Shown here piece by piece: positions 52,618 to 60,898 of a stretch of 64,000 nucleotides of DNA (within the stretch, counting starts at the first letter, position 1; the number at the start of each line of letters is the position of its first letter). A program made the position numbers and the translations under genes. Under the pieces are notes generated by a model. It had not been told where the DNA came from. It saw only the letters and a program-made list of their open reading frames with translations, and did not search any database. Origin of the DNA: Rhodobiaceae bacterium UBA7804 (GTDB taxonomy: Bacteria > Pseudomonadota > Alphaproteobacteria > Parvibaculales > Parvibaculaceae); assembly GCA_002480495.1 (NCBI GenBank), contig DLCG01000008.1:413363-477362 (forward strand), given 5' to 3'.

Positions 52618-52994
52618 TGCGCCCGTCCCTGACCGCCCGCGCGGCGAAGCGCCGTTTCCAGCCGGTCGAGCAGCATGTCGAAATTCTCGTCATCCCGCCG
52701 GTCCTCGATCAGGCGGCAGGCATGCGCGGCGGTCGTACGGTCGCGGCCGAAATGGCGCCCCACCGCGGACAGGCTGAGCCCATAGATCACATGGGTGAGA
52801 TACATCGCCACCTGCCGGGCCTGCGCCACCGGCGCAGCCCTGCGGGTCGGGGATCGCATTTCCCCGATCGGCACGTTCCAGGCGCGTGCCACCGTCTCCT
52901 GCATCAAGGCCACCTTCGCGGCCTGTTCCCGTTCCCTGATCGCGCGCTTTATCCTCGCAAGCCCTGCGTCTTCCGATCTGTAGACTTCCTGCAT
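52614..52994 (-). CDS. DnaA domain IV-like HTH protein
   Basis: 126 aa from MQEVYRSEDAGLARIKRAI. Contains a C-terminal DnaA-type DNA-binding segment: ARQVAMYLTHVIYGLSLSAVGRHFGRDRTTAAHACRLIEDRRDD, close to the DnaA signature in which HFGRDRTTVLHAC-type helices recognise DnaA boxes. It lacks the AAA+ domain, so it cannot start replication alone. It may bind DnaA boxes as a regulator. Divergent from an XRE regulator; overlaps the DUF6456 start. Confidence 0.88.
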   Translation of the reverse strand: MQEVYRSEDAGLARIKRAIREREQAAKVALMQETVARAWNVPIGEMRSPTRRAAPVAQARQVAMYLTHVIYGLSLSAVGRHFGRDRTTAAHACRLIEDRRDDENFDMLLDRLETALRRAGGQGRAQ

Positions 52995-53051
52995 ATTCAA
53001 CCCACCCCAACGACAAGCGCCTGAAATGAAAGACTTGTTCTGACGCAAGAT

Positions 53052-53080
53052 TTGCATATTTCGTACATATCGGGGATAAA
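53052..53080 (+). promoter_or_regulatory. candidate XRE regulator promoter
   Basis: TTGCAT (53052-53057), 17-base spacer, GATAAA (53075-53080), predicted start about 53087, 30 bases ahead of the GTG start. The spacer contains the imperfect repeat GCATATTTC / GTACATATC, a possible autoregulatory operator. Confidence 0.45.
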
Positions 53081-53116
53081 GTGTCGTAAGTTTTTCGCGC
53101 GGCGAAGGGGTGTCTC

Positions 53117-53713
53117 GTGCGGACCAGGATCAGGCATTTCAGAAAGCAGCGCGGTCTTACCCAGACCGAACTGGCCATGCGGCTCGGCACGACGGCTGCG
53201 ACCGTCTCGCGCCTCGAAACCGCGGACATGACGGTTTCGACCGGCTGGCTCGAGCGGATCGCGGGTGAACTCGATGTGCCGGTGACGGATCTTCTGGATG
53301 CGCCGTCGAAAGAAGCTCTCGCCTGTATCGGGAATGTCGAGCGCGATGGCAGGGTCATCGCTCTCGCGGCACCCGTTTTCCCGTCCGCTTCCCTGCATTC
53401 GCGCGCGCGCGAACCGATGCTCTTCCGAATGGGCGAGACACTCGGTCCCTATGCGAAGGGCGATCTTCTGATTGCGGATTGTCTGTCGGCCGCACAGGCC
53501 GGATGCGCGATCGGGCGCGATTGTTTCGCCGGCAGCGCGGAGAGCGGTTTCCGCTTCGGCCGCCTCATATCGCTCGCTGCGGATGCCTGCATCCTCATGC
53601 CGCCGGAAGCGGGCGCGCCGCCTTGCGAAGTGGCGTCGCCGAACTGGATCGCGCCGGTGGTCACTCTGATAAGAAACTATCCGCCGCTGAAGATCGCGAG
53701 TGCGGATTTCTGA
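53117..53713 (+). CDS. XRE-type regulator with S24-like C-terminus
   Basis: 198 aa from a GTG. N-terminal HTH (about 1-60: RIRHFRKQRGLTQTELAMRLGTTAATVSRLETADM). C-terminal part YAKGDLLIADCLSAAQAGCAIGRDCFAGSAESGFRFGRLISL and a closing NWIAPVVTLIRNY is patterned like an S24/LexA-type peptidase domain, without an obvious catalytic Ser-Lys pair. Probable transcription repressor; DNA target unknown. Divergent from the DnaA-like gene. Confidence 0.9.
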   Translation: MRTRIRHFRKQRGLTQTELAMRLGTTAATVSRLETADMTVSTGWLERIAGELDVPVTDLLDAPSKEALACIGNVERDGRVIALAAPVFPSASLHSRAREPMLFRMGETLGPYAKGDLLIADCLSAAQAGCAIGRDCFAGSAESGFRFGRLISLAADACILMPPEAGAPPCEVASPNWIAPVVTLIRNYPPLKIASADF

Positions 53714-53752
53714 CAGTCCTCGCGCAGGGCCTCACCCGCCGGCGCCTTGCCC

Positions 53753-54256
53753 TCAGGAAGCATTGCGGCAGCTAATGGTCACACTCCCCGCCTCGCCTTC
53801 CGCGCCGCTGCAATCCATTCCCGGAAAGCACATCGCGGCGGCGGCTCCGCCGAAGCGGAATGCCACATAGGCATCCCTCCCCTGCGAGTCCACGACACCC
53901 GCCAGTTGATAGCTTCGTGTGTCACCGCGCGAGAGGGTGATGACATCGCCGACGGCGGGCGATGAAAGGGGGACATAATATTCGCCATCGAAAGTGATAC
54001 TCGCGGATCCGCTCACATCGGAGATGTCGCATTGCGCGTCGAGGTTCGCGGGGCCGTTGCCGCCGCCGCTGATGGGGAAGGTCGCACTTTCGCCCTGCGT
54101 CAGCGTCACGGTGCCGCCTTCGAGCCTTGCCTCCGCCGCATGGGCGCCTGTGCCTGCAGCGACAAGCATCGCCGCGCCGAGCCCAATCCTCAAGAACATT
54201 GTCCGCATGGAAAAAGTCCGGACGAAAAGAGTCCGCGAAATATCTAAAACCGGCAT
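53753..54256 (-). CDS. small secreted beta-rich protein, unknown
   Basis: 167 aa from the ATG at 54256, chosen because AGGGAGG precedes it; an in-frame ATG at 54208 lacks a ribosome site. Signal peptide about 17-40 (FLRIGLGAAMLVAAGTGAHA). Mature part with TVTLTQGESATFPISGGGNG and four Cys (AQCDIS, AMCFPGMDCSG, ISCRNAS), likely a small beta-sandwich with disulfides. No known family. Confidence 0.7.
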   Translation of the reverse strand: MPVLDISRTLFVRTFSMRTMFLRIGLGAAMLVAAGTGAHAAEARLEGGTVTLTQGESATFPISGGGNGPANLDAQCDISDVSGSASITFDGEYYVPLSSPAVGDVITLSRGDTRSYQLAGVVDSQGRDAYVAFRFGGAAAAMCFPGMDCSGAEGEAGSVTISCRNAS

Positions 54257-54334
54257 CGGCCGCCTCCCTGTCCTGCCCCCGGCATCAGTCTGCACCGCAT
54301 GGCAACCGCGATCAACGACAGCTCATGAAGGAGG

Positions 54335-54877
54335 TCAGGCGATACGAAGATTTGCCTTGCCCGCCAGCGCATGCGCCTTCTCCGACAGTAGGAAGGCGTC
54401 ATGGCCAAGCACCATGACGATACGTCCTTCCTCGTTCGCGAGCGGCAGGCGCAGCCAGAACTGGAAGATGTGGGGCTGGCTCCAGGGTGTCAGCGGAATG
54501 ACGCCTTGCGCAGGGCGTCCGCCGCGCACGACTTCGTGATAGGCGGCGTCCCAATAATCGGTCTGGTCGCCGAAGTCGAATTCGTCGAGATAGCGGCCCG
54601 TGAGCTCGACACCGAAATAGTCCCGCAGCCGGGTACCCGCCAGCCGCACGCGAAGCCGGGGCGCATCGTCCTCCGTCACATCCACAAGGCTCAAGGAAGG
54701 AAGAATGCGGCGCAGTTCCGCAGGCTGAATATCGGCGCGCGTCGGATAACCGCCTTCAGGCGCCTTCGACAGCCAGTAATCGAACACATCGCGCTGCTCG
54801 GGCACGATAAGTTGGGCGCGTATGGCCTGGTCTGCGCGTGTCAGCGGATCGTCCTCGACGGGGGCGGCGGGCCGCAC
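54335..54877 (-). CDS. PAS_5 domain sensor-like protein
   Basis: 180 aa if the GTG at 54877 is used (TTG at 54889 also possible; neither has a good ribosome site). A PAS-like fold of the PF07310 kind: PEQRDVFDYWLSKAPEGGYPTRADIQPAELRRILPSLSLVDVTEDDAPRLRVRLAGTRLRDYFGVELTGRYLDEFDFGDQ. Usually binds a small ligand or acts in a signalling complex. No output domain. Lies directly downstream of the MucR regulator on the same strand. Confidence 0.8.
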   Translation of the reverse strand: MRPAAPVEDDPLTRADQAIRAQLIVPEQRDVFDYWLSKAPEGGYPTRADIQPAELRRILPSLSLVDVTEDDAPRLRVRLAGTRLRDYFGVELTGRYLDEFDFGDQTDYWDAAYHEVVRGGRPAQGVIPLTPWSQPHIFQFWLRLPLANEEGRIVMVLGHDAFLLSEKAHALAGKANLRIA

Positions 54878-54978
54878 ATTGCGAATCAACGCAAAAAAGT
54901 TTGTGCGTGTGTGCGTTGCGATGCAAGAAATTTGGAAGAAGTGGGTGCGGATAGAACGCCCGCCCACGCCGGAGCGGA

Positions 54979-55416
54979 TTATTTCGGCGAGCCGCGGCGC
55001 TTTTTCTGTCCGCCCTGCCCCAGCCCCATCTTCTTTGCGAGCCGGGAACGCGCCTGCGCATAATTCGGCGCGACCATCGGATAATCGCGCGGCAGGCCCC
55101 ACTTCTCGCGATATTCTTCCGGGCTCAGATTGTAGTGGCTGCGAAGATGCCGCTTCAGCGATTTGAATTTCTTGCCGTCTTCGAGGCAGATCAGATAGTC
55201 GGGCGTTATCGACTTGCGAACGGGAACGGCAGGTTCAGCAGCCGCCGTCCCTCCTCCGGCCACACCGCCGGCTGCGCTGTTCAGCGCCGCATATACCCGA
55301 TTGATGAGGCCGGACAATTCTTCCGGTGCGATCGTGTTGTGTCCGACATAGGCAGATACGATATCGGCCGTCATGTCGATCAAATCAGGCTTGCCCGCCA
55401 CCTGGACCTCATCCAT
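54979..55416 (-). CDS. MucR-family transcriptional regulator
   Basis: 145 aa. Zinc-finger-type DNA-binding core: VRKSITPDYLICLEDGKKFKSLKRHLRSHYNLSPEEYREKWGLPRDYPMVAPNYAQARSRLAKKMGLG, with the alphaproteobacterial C2H2-like finger and following dyad. N-terminal acidic helix dimerises. Controls exopolysaccharide, motility or virulence genes in relatives. Its AT-rich upstream region carries repeats GATTGT and an isolated DnaA box. Confidence 0.95.
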   Translation of the reverse strand: MDEVQVAGKPDLIDMTADIVSAYVGHNTIAPEELSGLINRVYAALNSAAGGVAGGGTAAAEPAVPVRKSITPDYLICLEDGKKFKSLKRHLRSHYNLSPEEYREKWGLPRDYPMVAPNYAQARSRLAKKMGLGQGGQKKRRGSPK

Positions 55417-55507
55417 TCGTCTCGGTCGCTTTTAACGGCACTGAAAAAGAAGGCCGGAAAAAGATTCAATATTCAAAAGATTCTATATCTCTCTCGTTGT
55501 TGAACAA

Positions 55508-55576
55508 TCAAGAGTTCAGTTGTCCTTTTCAGTTTTTACAATCCCACAATCAAGTTTGCTCCTCGATTGTGGATAA
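55508..55576 (-). promoter_or_regulatory. AT-rich MucR upstream region with GATTGT repeats and a DnaA box
   Basis: On the minus strand GATTGT occurs three times between 55551 and 55505, and CCACAATC/GATTGTGG makes an 8-bp inverted repeat (55544-55551 with 55565-55572). TTATCCACA, a perfect DnaA box, reads at 55576-55568. A promoter-like TTGATT...ATATAG pair with a 17-base spacer lies at about 55510-55482. MucR proteins bind AT-rich sites, so autoregulation is plausible. Confidence 0.5.
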
Positions 55577-55704
55577 GTTCATCGCAAAACCGACAAGACC
55601 GGATGCGTAGACAGGCTCCAAATAAAGGCTCAATTTTCGGGTTTCACTTTCACTCCCGTATTTGTTTTCCAGCCGGGCGAGTCGAGCATTTTCCCGAGTA
55701 ACCG

Positions 55705-56622
55705 CTACGTCTTTCGGGATTTCCAGCGCGCGGACAGGTAGTTTCCAAGCCGTTCTATTGCTTCTTCGCCCTGCGGAAGAAGCTGGTAGAAGGCATGCCA
55801 CACATGGATCATGTCTTCCCATTCCTCAAGTTCCGCATCGATACCGGCATCGCGCGCCTTCCTGCACAAATTCGCGGCATCGTCGAACAATACTTCATCG
55901 CTGCCGACATGAATCAGCATCGGCGGAAGGCCGGTCAGGTCGGCATGGTTCGGCGATGCAAGCGGATGGCGCGCGTCCGCGCCGTTCAGATAGAGCGCCG
56001 CGGTTTGCTTGATACCGGCTTGTTGAATCATGGGGTCGGCATCCGCCCGAGAGGAATAGGCTCCGGTGTCGCAGGTCAGGTCCGTCCAGGGGCTGATGGC
56101 AATCGCCGCGGCAGGCATGGGCAGGCCCTCCTCCCTTGCGGCAAGCAGCGTTGCGACGGTGAGGCCGCCTCCGGCGGAGTCCCCGCCCAGTGCAATCGCC
56201 TTCGGCTCGACGCCATTGTCGAGCAACCAGCGATAGGCTTTCACGCCGTCCCGCACAGCCGCCGGAAAGGGCGCTTCGGGCGCGAGCGCGTAGTCGACAC
56301 TCAGCACGCGCGCCTTGGCGGCAAGCGCGAGGCGCGATGTCAGGTGGCGGTGCGAAACCGACGAGCCCTGCACATAGCCGCCGCCGTGAAAGTAAAGCAG
56401 CACGGGCGCCGTCTCCGCGCCTGCGGGAATGTTCCATTCGCCGCCGAGCCCCTCGAGATCGGCCCTGGCGATCTCGACTCCCTCGGGAACAGGGAATTGA
56501 TTCGCGTTTCCATCCATCTGTTTGCGGCGATCCTCGAGGCTCATGCCCTCGCCCGCTTTCGCACGAGCGCGGATGAGTTCCTTCAGACGGCCGATTTCGA
56601 TGCCATTGCCTTCTTTCGGCAT
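55705..56622 (-). CDS. alpha/beta hydrolase of the HSL (type IV lipase) family
   Basis: 305 aa. Oxyanion motif LYFHGGGYVQGS (about residues 72-83), nucleophile ALGGDSAGGGLTVATLLA (Ser near 152), acid in VGSDEVLFDDA and His in DMIHVWHAFYQLLPQ. Hydrolyses short-chain esters in the cytoplasm, substrate unknown. Normal length for the family. Opposite strand to the following toxin-like gene, 126 bases away. Confidence 0.93.
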   Translation of the reverse strand: MPKEGNGIEIGRLKELIRARAKAGEGMSLEDRRKQMDGNANQFPVPEGVEIARADLEGLGGEWNIPAGAETAPVLLYFHGGGYVQGSSVSHRHLTSRLALAAKARVLSVDYALAPEAPFPAAVRDGVKAYRWLLDNGVEPKAIALGGDSAGGGLTVATLLAAREEGLPMPAAAIAISPWTDLTCDTGAYSSRADADPMIQQAGIKQTAALYLNGADARHPLASPNHADLTGLPPMLIHVGSDEVLFDDAANLCRKARDAGIDAELEEWEDMIHVWHAFYQLLPQGEEAIERLGNYLSARWKSRKT

Positions 56623-56748
56623 TCATTCCCCCCTATGATTGGTTCACACACCGATTCGCGTGCCGCGACGCTTTCCGAAGATCGATGCTAGCAGGCAGCG
56701 AAGGTGCCGCGCCCGGAAAATCGGACGGCAGGTCAGGGGTTCGCGGAG

Positions 56749-57015
56749 ATGCAGGAAGAAATGCTCCAGGAACAACAGGCAGAGACAAACCCGCCGCCGG
56801 GCGAGGTCGTGTTTTCGCGCGCCGCCTATGACGTCTTTCTGAAGCTCGATCCGGATACGCGCCGTCTCGTCGGCCTTGCGCCGCGCTCCGCCGCGACGCG
56901 CGAAATCGCACCGGGCATATTCAGCGCCGATGTGGGGCCGGGCCTGCGCGTCGTCTTCGCGCGCGAGGCCGATGCCGCCTCCGTGCTCGCCCTTACCGGA
57001 TGGAGGGCCGCATGA
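56749..57015 (+). CDS. RelE-like toxin candidate
   Basis: 88 aa from MQEEMLQEQQAETNPPPGEVVFSRAAYDVFLKLDPDTRRLV. Short beta/alpha pattern VVFSRAAYDVFLKLDPDTRRLV ... GIFSADVGPGLRVVFAREADAASVLALTGW, weakly similar to RelE/HigB-type mRNA interferase folds. Its stop overlaps the next start (ATGA). Genes of this shape are usually the toxin half of a toxin-antitoxin pair. The catalytic residues are not identifiable by eye, so the assignment is tentative. Confidence 0.5.
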   Translation: MQEEMLQEQQAETNPPPGEVVFSRAAYDVFLKLDPDTRRLVGLAPRSAATREIAPGIFSADVGPGLRVVFAREADAASVLALTGWRAA

Positions 57016-57794
57016 GCCGGGCGAAACGCGATCATCAGAAGATTCTCGGTGCGGATGGCGAGGCGCTTTTCGTTCTCGTGCCCGCCGCCGAATATGATGA
57101 GCTCTGCCGTGCCGCCGACGATATCGAGGATTTGCGTGCGGCGGGCGCAACGCTCGCGCTTGGATCGGAAGGTCCGGCGCCCGTTCCCGCCATTGTCGCC
57201 CATCGCATCGCCGACGGAGAGAATCCGGTCCGTGTCTGGCGCGAATATCGCGGGATGAAGGCGATAGAGCTTGCCCGCGCGGCGGGCATGAGCGCGCCCT
57301 ATCTCTCCGAGATCGAGACCGGAAAAAAGGACGGCACCTTCCGCACCATGGCGGCCATCGCTTCCGTCCTTTGCGTTTCGCTGGACGATCTCGCCCCGCC
57401 CGCCGACGAGGAAGACCGCCGCGCGCGCGAGCGCGCCGCGCTTGTCGATGGCGTGCGTGCGCAGATCAGGAAGATCGTCGCGCTCGTCACCGGCCCTTCG
57501 GCCTTCGACACGGGCGCTGTGCGCCGTGCGGTCACGACGCTCGTCGGAGATGCCGTATCCCTCAAGGCGCAGGAACCGCATGCCGAAGACTGGCTCGGCG
57601 AGGTTCTGGAAGGTGCGCGCGCCGTGCTCGATCTCGTCGATCGCGCGGAGGGCGACATCATCGGCACCGCGCGTCAGGCGCGGCGCGAGCTTGAGGAAAT
57701 CGTCTCGGGCCCCGGCTTCCGTTTCACGGCGCCGCCGCCTCCCCCTTCCGGAGACGAGGAAATCCGCTGGTCGCCGCAAAGCGCGGCGGAGTGA
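57012..57794 (+). CDS. XRE antitoxin-like protein with extra C-terminal domain
   Basis: 260 aa from the ATG at 57012 (GGAGGG 5 bases upstream). N-terminal part GEALFVLVPAAEYDELCRAADDIEDL resembles the Phd/YefM-type start of antitoxins. Central HTH (about 76-130: RVWREYRGMKAIELARAAGMSAPYLSEIETGKKDGTFRTMAAIASVLCVSLDDLAP). The C-terminal ~110 residues are helical (RKIVALVTGPSAFDTGAVRRAVTTLVGDAV, LEGARAVLDLVDRAEGDIIGTARQARREL), not in usual antitoxins. Would bind the toxin and its promoter. Confidence 0.75.
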   Translation: MSRAKRDHQKILGADGEALFVLVPAAEYDELCRAADDIEDLRAAGATLALGSEGPAPVPAIVAHRIADGENPVRVWREYRGMKAIELARAAGMSAPYLSEIETGKKDGTFRTMAAIASVLCVSLDDLAPPADEEDRRARERAALVDGVRAQIRKIVALVTGPSAFDTGAVRRAVTTLVGDAVSLKAQEPHAEDWLGEVLEGARAVLDLVDRAEGDIIGTARQARRELEEIVSGPGFRFTAPPPPPSGDEEIRWSPQSAAE

Positions 57795-57797
57795 GGC

Positions 57798-58901
57798 TCA
57801 GGCTTCCGCCACGGTGAAACCGGCCGCCACGATCTCGTTGGCGAGCGCCGCATCCCAGGCACGAAGGGCGAGGTCCGCCCGATCCGTCGAGATCGTGTCG
57901 AAAAGCGTCCCGATCCTTTCGAGATCCTTCTTCGTCGGCAGTCCCCCCCGGCGCATATCGACCGCCGCGACGATGAGGTCGCCGAATTCCTTGCGGTTCA
58001 TCGAGACCGCCTTGGCGAAGACGGCGAGCGGTTCGCCGCCATGATCGTTCAGGATACGGAACATCGTTTCGGGCCTCAGGCCCGTCTCCGCCGCAAGTCC
58101 GGCGGGGAGAAGCTCCTCCCTGTCCGCTCCCTGCGCGGAGAGAAGCCGCGCGAGGCGCTGCTTGTCGATCGGGCGCGGGCGGCGCACCTGCGACAGCGCC
58201 GCGTCGAGCACCGCATCGCCCGTGCCTTGCCCGTCCAGAACCCCCTCCATCGCCGAATGGATGTGGCGTCGCTCCACCGTGAAGCGGTTCAGGATTTCGA
58301 GGCGCATCTCGGCCGGCACCCACCAGAACATGAGCTGGGCGAGACGCACGGTGAGTTCCGGCCTTGCAAGCACCGGCGCCTGCAATTCGGGTTCGGCGGC
58401 GCTGCGGCGCGCCAGCGTTTCGACGGCGCGGCAGGAAAGCTGCGAGGTCCGGTTCTCGAGCAGTTTGCAGATGAGGCCGGCATCGCCCATTTCGATCAGC
58501 ACGTCCGAAACGGCGCTCGGCAGGTCCTTGCGGCCCGCCAGCACCTCGCGATGCGCGGCAAGCCCCTCGCGCGCGACATGAATGAGGTCGCCGCCCTTCA
58601 GCGTCTGCCCCTCCGCGAGAAGCGGGCGCGCGATCTCCATGTCCTCGTCGAGCGCAAGCGCCATGGCGAGTTCGCGCGGCGTGTCCACATGCTGCGAGAG
58701 CCGGTCGGCAAGGCGCGCGCGCATGCGCGGATCGAGCCGCGCGACGAGCGTCGCCAGCATGGAGTCGAGGATGCTGCGTTCCTGCGGCGAGACGAGCGAG
58801 GACGGCAGCAGCGCAAGATCGGCCAGGCCGCGCAACAGCGTGTCGCGGTCGCGCGCGCCCAGGGGCTCTTCCCCGGCGGTCCTGTAGCTCTCCAGCGCCA
58901 T
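57798..58901 (-). CDS. DUF2336 domain protein
   Basis: 367 aa. All-helical HEAT-like protein of the DUF2336 family: RAFVDRLSQHVDTPRELAMALALDEDMEIARPLLAEGQTLKGGDLIHVAREG type repeats (here RLADRLSQHVDTPRELAMALALDEDMEIARPLLAEGQTL) and SQLSCRAVETLARRS. Large in Alphaproteobacteria, function unknown; some have been linked to cell-cycle control. Upstream, TTTA-N7-TTAA resembles a weak CtrA half-site pair. Confidence 0.9.
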   Translation of the reverse strand: MALESYRTAGEEPLGARDRDTLLRGLADLALLPSSLVSPQERSILDSMLATLVARLDPRMRARLADRLSQHVDTPRELAMALALDEDMEIARPLLAEGQTLKGGDLIHVAREGLAAHREVLAGRKDLPSAVSDVLIEMGDAGLICKLLENRTSQLSCRAVETLARRSAAEPELQAPVLARPELTVRLAQLMFWWVPAEMRLEILNRFTVERRHIHSAMEGVLDGQGTGDAVLDAALSQVRRPRPIDKQRLARLLSAQGADREELLPAGLAAETGLRPETMFRILNDHGGEPLAVFAKAVSMNRKEFGDLIVAAVDMRRGGLPTKKDLERIGTLFDTISTDRADLALRAWDAALANEIVAAGFTVAEA

Positions 58902-59053
58902 TTCGCATGTCCCGGCGGTTTTTCCGAAGCTCCATCACACCACCCCGCCGTTAACGGCGCGTAAAGCATGGTGTGGGGGCTCCCGCCCGATTTGCGGTTC
59001 CCCCGCCCCCGCCCTATCCTTTGCCCGGACCCGCAACACCGCCGGACAAGCCC

Positions 59054-59356
59054 ATGCGCCGCCCTTTCATGCCCGCCCTTCTGGCCCTCGCCTTGGTCCT
59101 GGCCGGTTGCGGCCTTGGCCGCAGCGAATATGCGGACGATCCCGACTACAAGGCCGGCCATTCGGACGGCTGCTGGACCGCCACATCCCAGGTGCCGGGC
59201 GACCCTGAAAGCATCACCCGCAACGAGGAGGCCTGGAAATCGAGCGAGGCCTACCGCGCCGGCTGGAAGGCCGGTTACAACGCCTGCGTCATCCGCGACC
59301 GTTCCGGCTCCATGGGCATGCCCGACATGCCCGAGCGCGGCACCGGCGTGCGCTAG
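59054..59356 (+). CDS. small lipoprotein, unknown
   Basis: 100 aa from MRRPFMPALLALALVLAGCGLG; lipobox LVLAGC, so Cys19 is lipidated. Mature part YADDPDYKAGHSDGCWTATSQ and SSEAYRAGWKAGYNACV has two Cys and a pair of YxxG(H/W)KxG-like motifs (YKAGHSDGC, YRAGWKAGYNAC), suggesting a tandem short repeat. Periplasmic or outer membrane. Same strand and 27 bases from the next small gene, so a two-gene unit. Confidence 0.75.
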   Translation: MRRPFMPALLALALVLAGCGLGRSEYADDPDYKAGHSDGCWTATSQVPGDPESITRNEEAWKSSEAYRAGWKAGYNACVIRDRSGSMGMPDMPERGTGVR

Positions 59357-59383
59357 CGCCGCCCTTCAAAACAGGAAAATCCC

Positions 59384-59647
59384 ATGCGCGTCATCCTCGG
59401 ACTGGTCCTGCTCGCCGTCATCGTCCTCGCGATCCCCGTCGTCTATTACGGTGAGGTCGATCCCTGCCGCATGCTCGCCACGGACATGGCGCATGAGGCC
59501 TATGGGCCGCTCGCCGAACTCGTCGGCAACGACCCGGACGAAGTGCCGCCCGCGATGGAAAATTCCATGCGGCTCGTCACCAGCCAGATGACGGCGCGGG
59601 AATGTTCGGAAAAGCTCTGGGAAAACTGGACGTCCGGCGAGGAGTGA
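59384..59647 (+). CDS. small membrane protein, unknown
   Basis: 87 aa. N-terminal TM helix (MRVILGLVLLAVIVLAIPVVYYG), then periplasmic-facing VDPCRMLATDMAHEAYGPL and RECSEKLWENW with two Cys. Follows the small lipoprotein gene by 27 bases on the plus strand. No family known. Convergent with the saccharopine dehydrogenase-like gene, whose stop is 3 bases from its own. Confidence 0.7.
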   Translation: MRVILGLVLLAVIVLAIPVVYYGEVDPCRMLATDMAHEAYGPLAELVGNDPDEVPPAMENSMRLVTSQMTARECSEKLWENWTSGEE

Positions 59648-59650
59648 TCC

Positions 59651-60793
59651 TCAGGCGCCTTCCGGCTCCGCCTGCGGCGTGACGGGGCGTCCGTCCTCGT
59701 CCACCGTCTCCTCCGCGCGTTCCACGATCTCGCGCCATTGCACGCCGGGGATTTCCTCGACAAGCGCCGCGCCCGCCACTGCCGAAGGCAACTGGTAGCC
59801 GGGCTTTGCCGCGTCGAGCGCGCGGCGCGCAAGCAGCACCGCCGCTTCCGCCGAATAGACATGCGTCTGCGGCGTCACGAGCCGCGCCCGGCGCACGCGC
59901 CCGTCGGGATGGCGCGCCTCGCCCCAGACGACGGCATGTCCCTTCGTCAATTCCGCCTTGCCCGGCGTCAGCCGTCCGCCAGCAAGCCGCCGCTCCAATC
60001 GCTTCAGCCCCCAGCCGCGCCTGAAGAAGCGATGCGCCATCGTGCCTTGCTCAAGCGCCCGCGCCACCTTTTCCGGCAGCGCCTCGAAAGTCTCCATCGT
60101 CGAATAGATGCCGCGATGCCGCGCGGCCATCGCCTCGCCGCGCCAGGGCGCGAGGTACGCCTTTTCCGGCCCTTCGTCGAAATCGACCTCGATCACCCGC
60201 TCGCCCGCCCGCGCAGGCACGAACTGCCCGTTCTTCAGCGTCTCGCCTTCTTCGCGCATGGCCGCGGCGAGGCGCGCCGCCTCCTCCATCGTGCGCGACC
60301 CGCGCTTCACGGCGAGCGTCACCGCCCGCGCGCCCGGCAATATCTGCGCAAGCCGCATGGCGACCGCGTCCACCGCGGCGAAGTCGAAGCCCGCGCCCGC
60401 CATCAGCATGGTCTTTTCCTTCGCCGCCGCCTCGTCGAAAGCGGCGAGTGCCGCCACGCGCGCACGGTCCGCCGACATGTCGATCAGATGCGTTCCCGTC
60501 GCGATGCAGGCGACGGTGAGCGAGCGCAAGTCCTCGCCTTCGAGAGGCGCGCAATTGACGAGAACGCCCACATCGTCGAGCTGCCCGGCGATGCGCTCCG
60601 CATTGCCCGGCGTGAAGGTGCGCGGTTCCGCCAGCGCGCTTCCCTTCCGCTTCGCCAGCGCCGATGCATGTTGCGCCACGCCCGCGATCGCCCGACCGCC
60701 CGCGACATGCGCAAGCCCGGCCTGCGCCGCCGCATGCGAGGTCAGCGCGCCCATGAAGCCGTCGACGCCATAGACGAGTATCCGCGATTTCAT
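59651..60793 (-). CDS. saccharopine dehydrogenase-like NAD(P)-binding protein
   Basis: 380 aa from MKSRILVYGVDGFMGALTSHAAAQAG. N-terminal Rossmann-like fold with YGVDGFMG, typical of the saccharopine dehydrogenase NADP-binding family (trans-acting enoyl reductase group). The later segment ILVNCAPLEGEDLRSLTVACIATGTHLIDMSAD is characteristic of that family. Substrate unknown. Divergent from the Rap1a-like gene, with an excellent ribosome site for the latter. Confidence 0.85.
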   Translation of the reverse strand: MKSRILVYGVDGFMGALTSHAAAQAGLAHVAGGRAIAGVAQHASALAKRKGSALAEPRTFTPGNAERIAGQLDDVGVLVNCAPLEGEDLRSLTVACIATGTHLIDMSADRARVAALAAFDEAAAKEKTMLMAGAGFDFAAVDAVAMRLAQILPGARAVTLAVKRGSRTMEEAARLAAAMREEGETLKNGQFVPARAGERVIEVDFDEGPEKAYLAPWRGEAMAARHRGIYSTMETFEALPEKVARALEQGTMAHRFFRRGWGLKRLERRLAGGRLTPGKAELTKGHAVVWGEARHPDGRVRRARLVTPQTHVYSAEAAVLLARRALDAAKPGYQLPSAVAGAALVEEIPGVQWREIVERAEETVDEDGRPVTPQAEPEGA

Positions 60794-60898
60794 TTTCTTC
60801 CCCAGCCGGGTCTTTCCCAGCCAGGTCCGGCGCAGCCCAACGGGCTTCCGAACCCCTCTGCAATAAGTCATTGTTACGGAGAGGGAGGAGTGTTCGCA

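Noticed and set aside
58948..58966. CtrA binding site upstream of the DUF2336 gene
   Set aside because: TTTA-N7-TTAA deviates from TTAA-N7-TTAA and is expected by chance; kept only as a remark.
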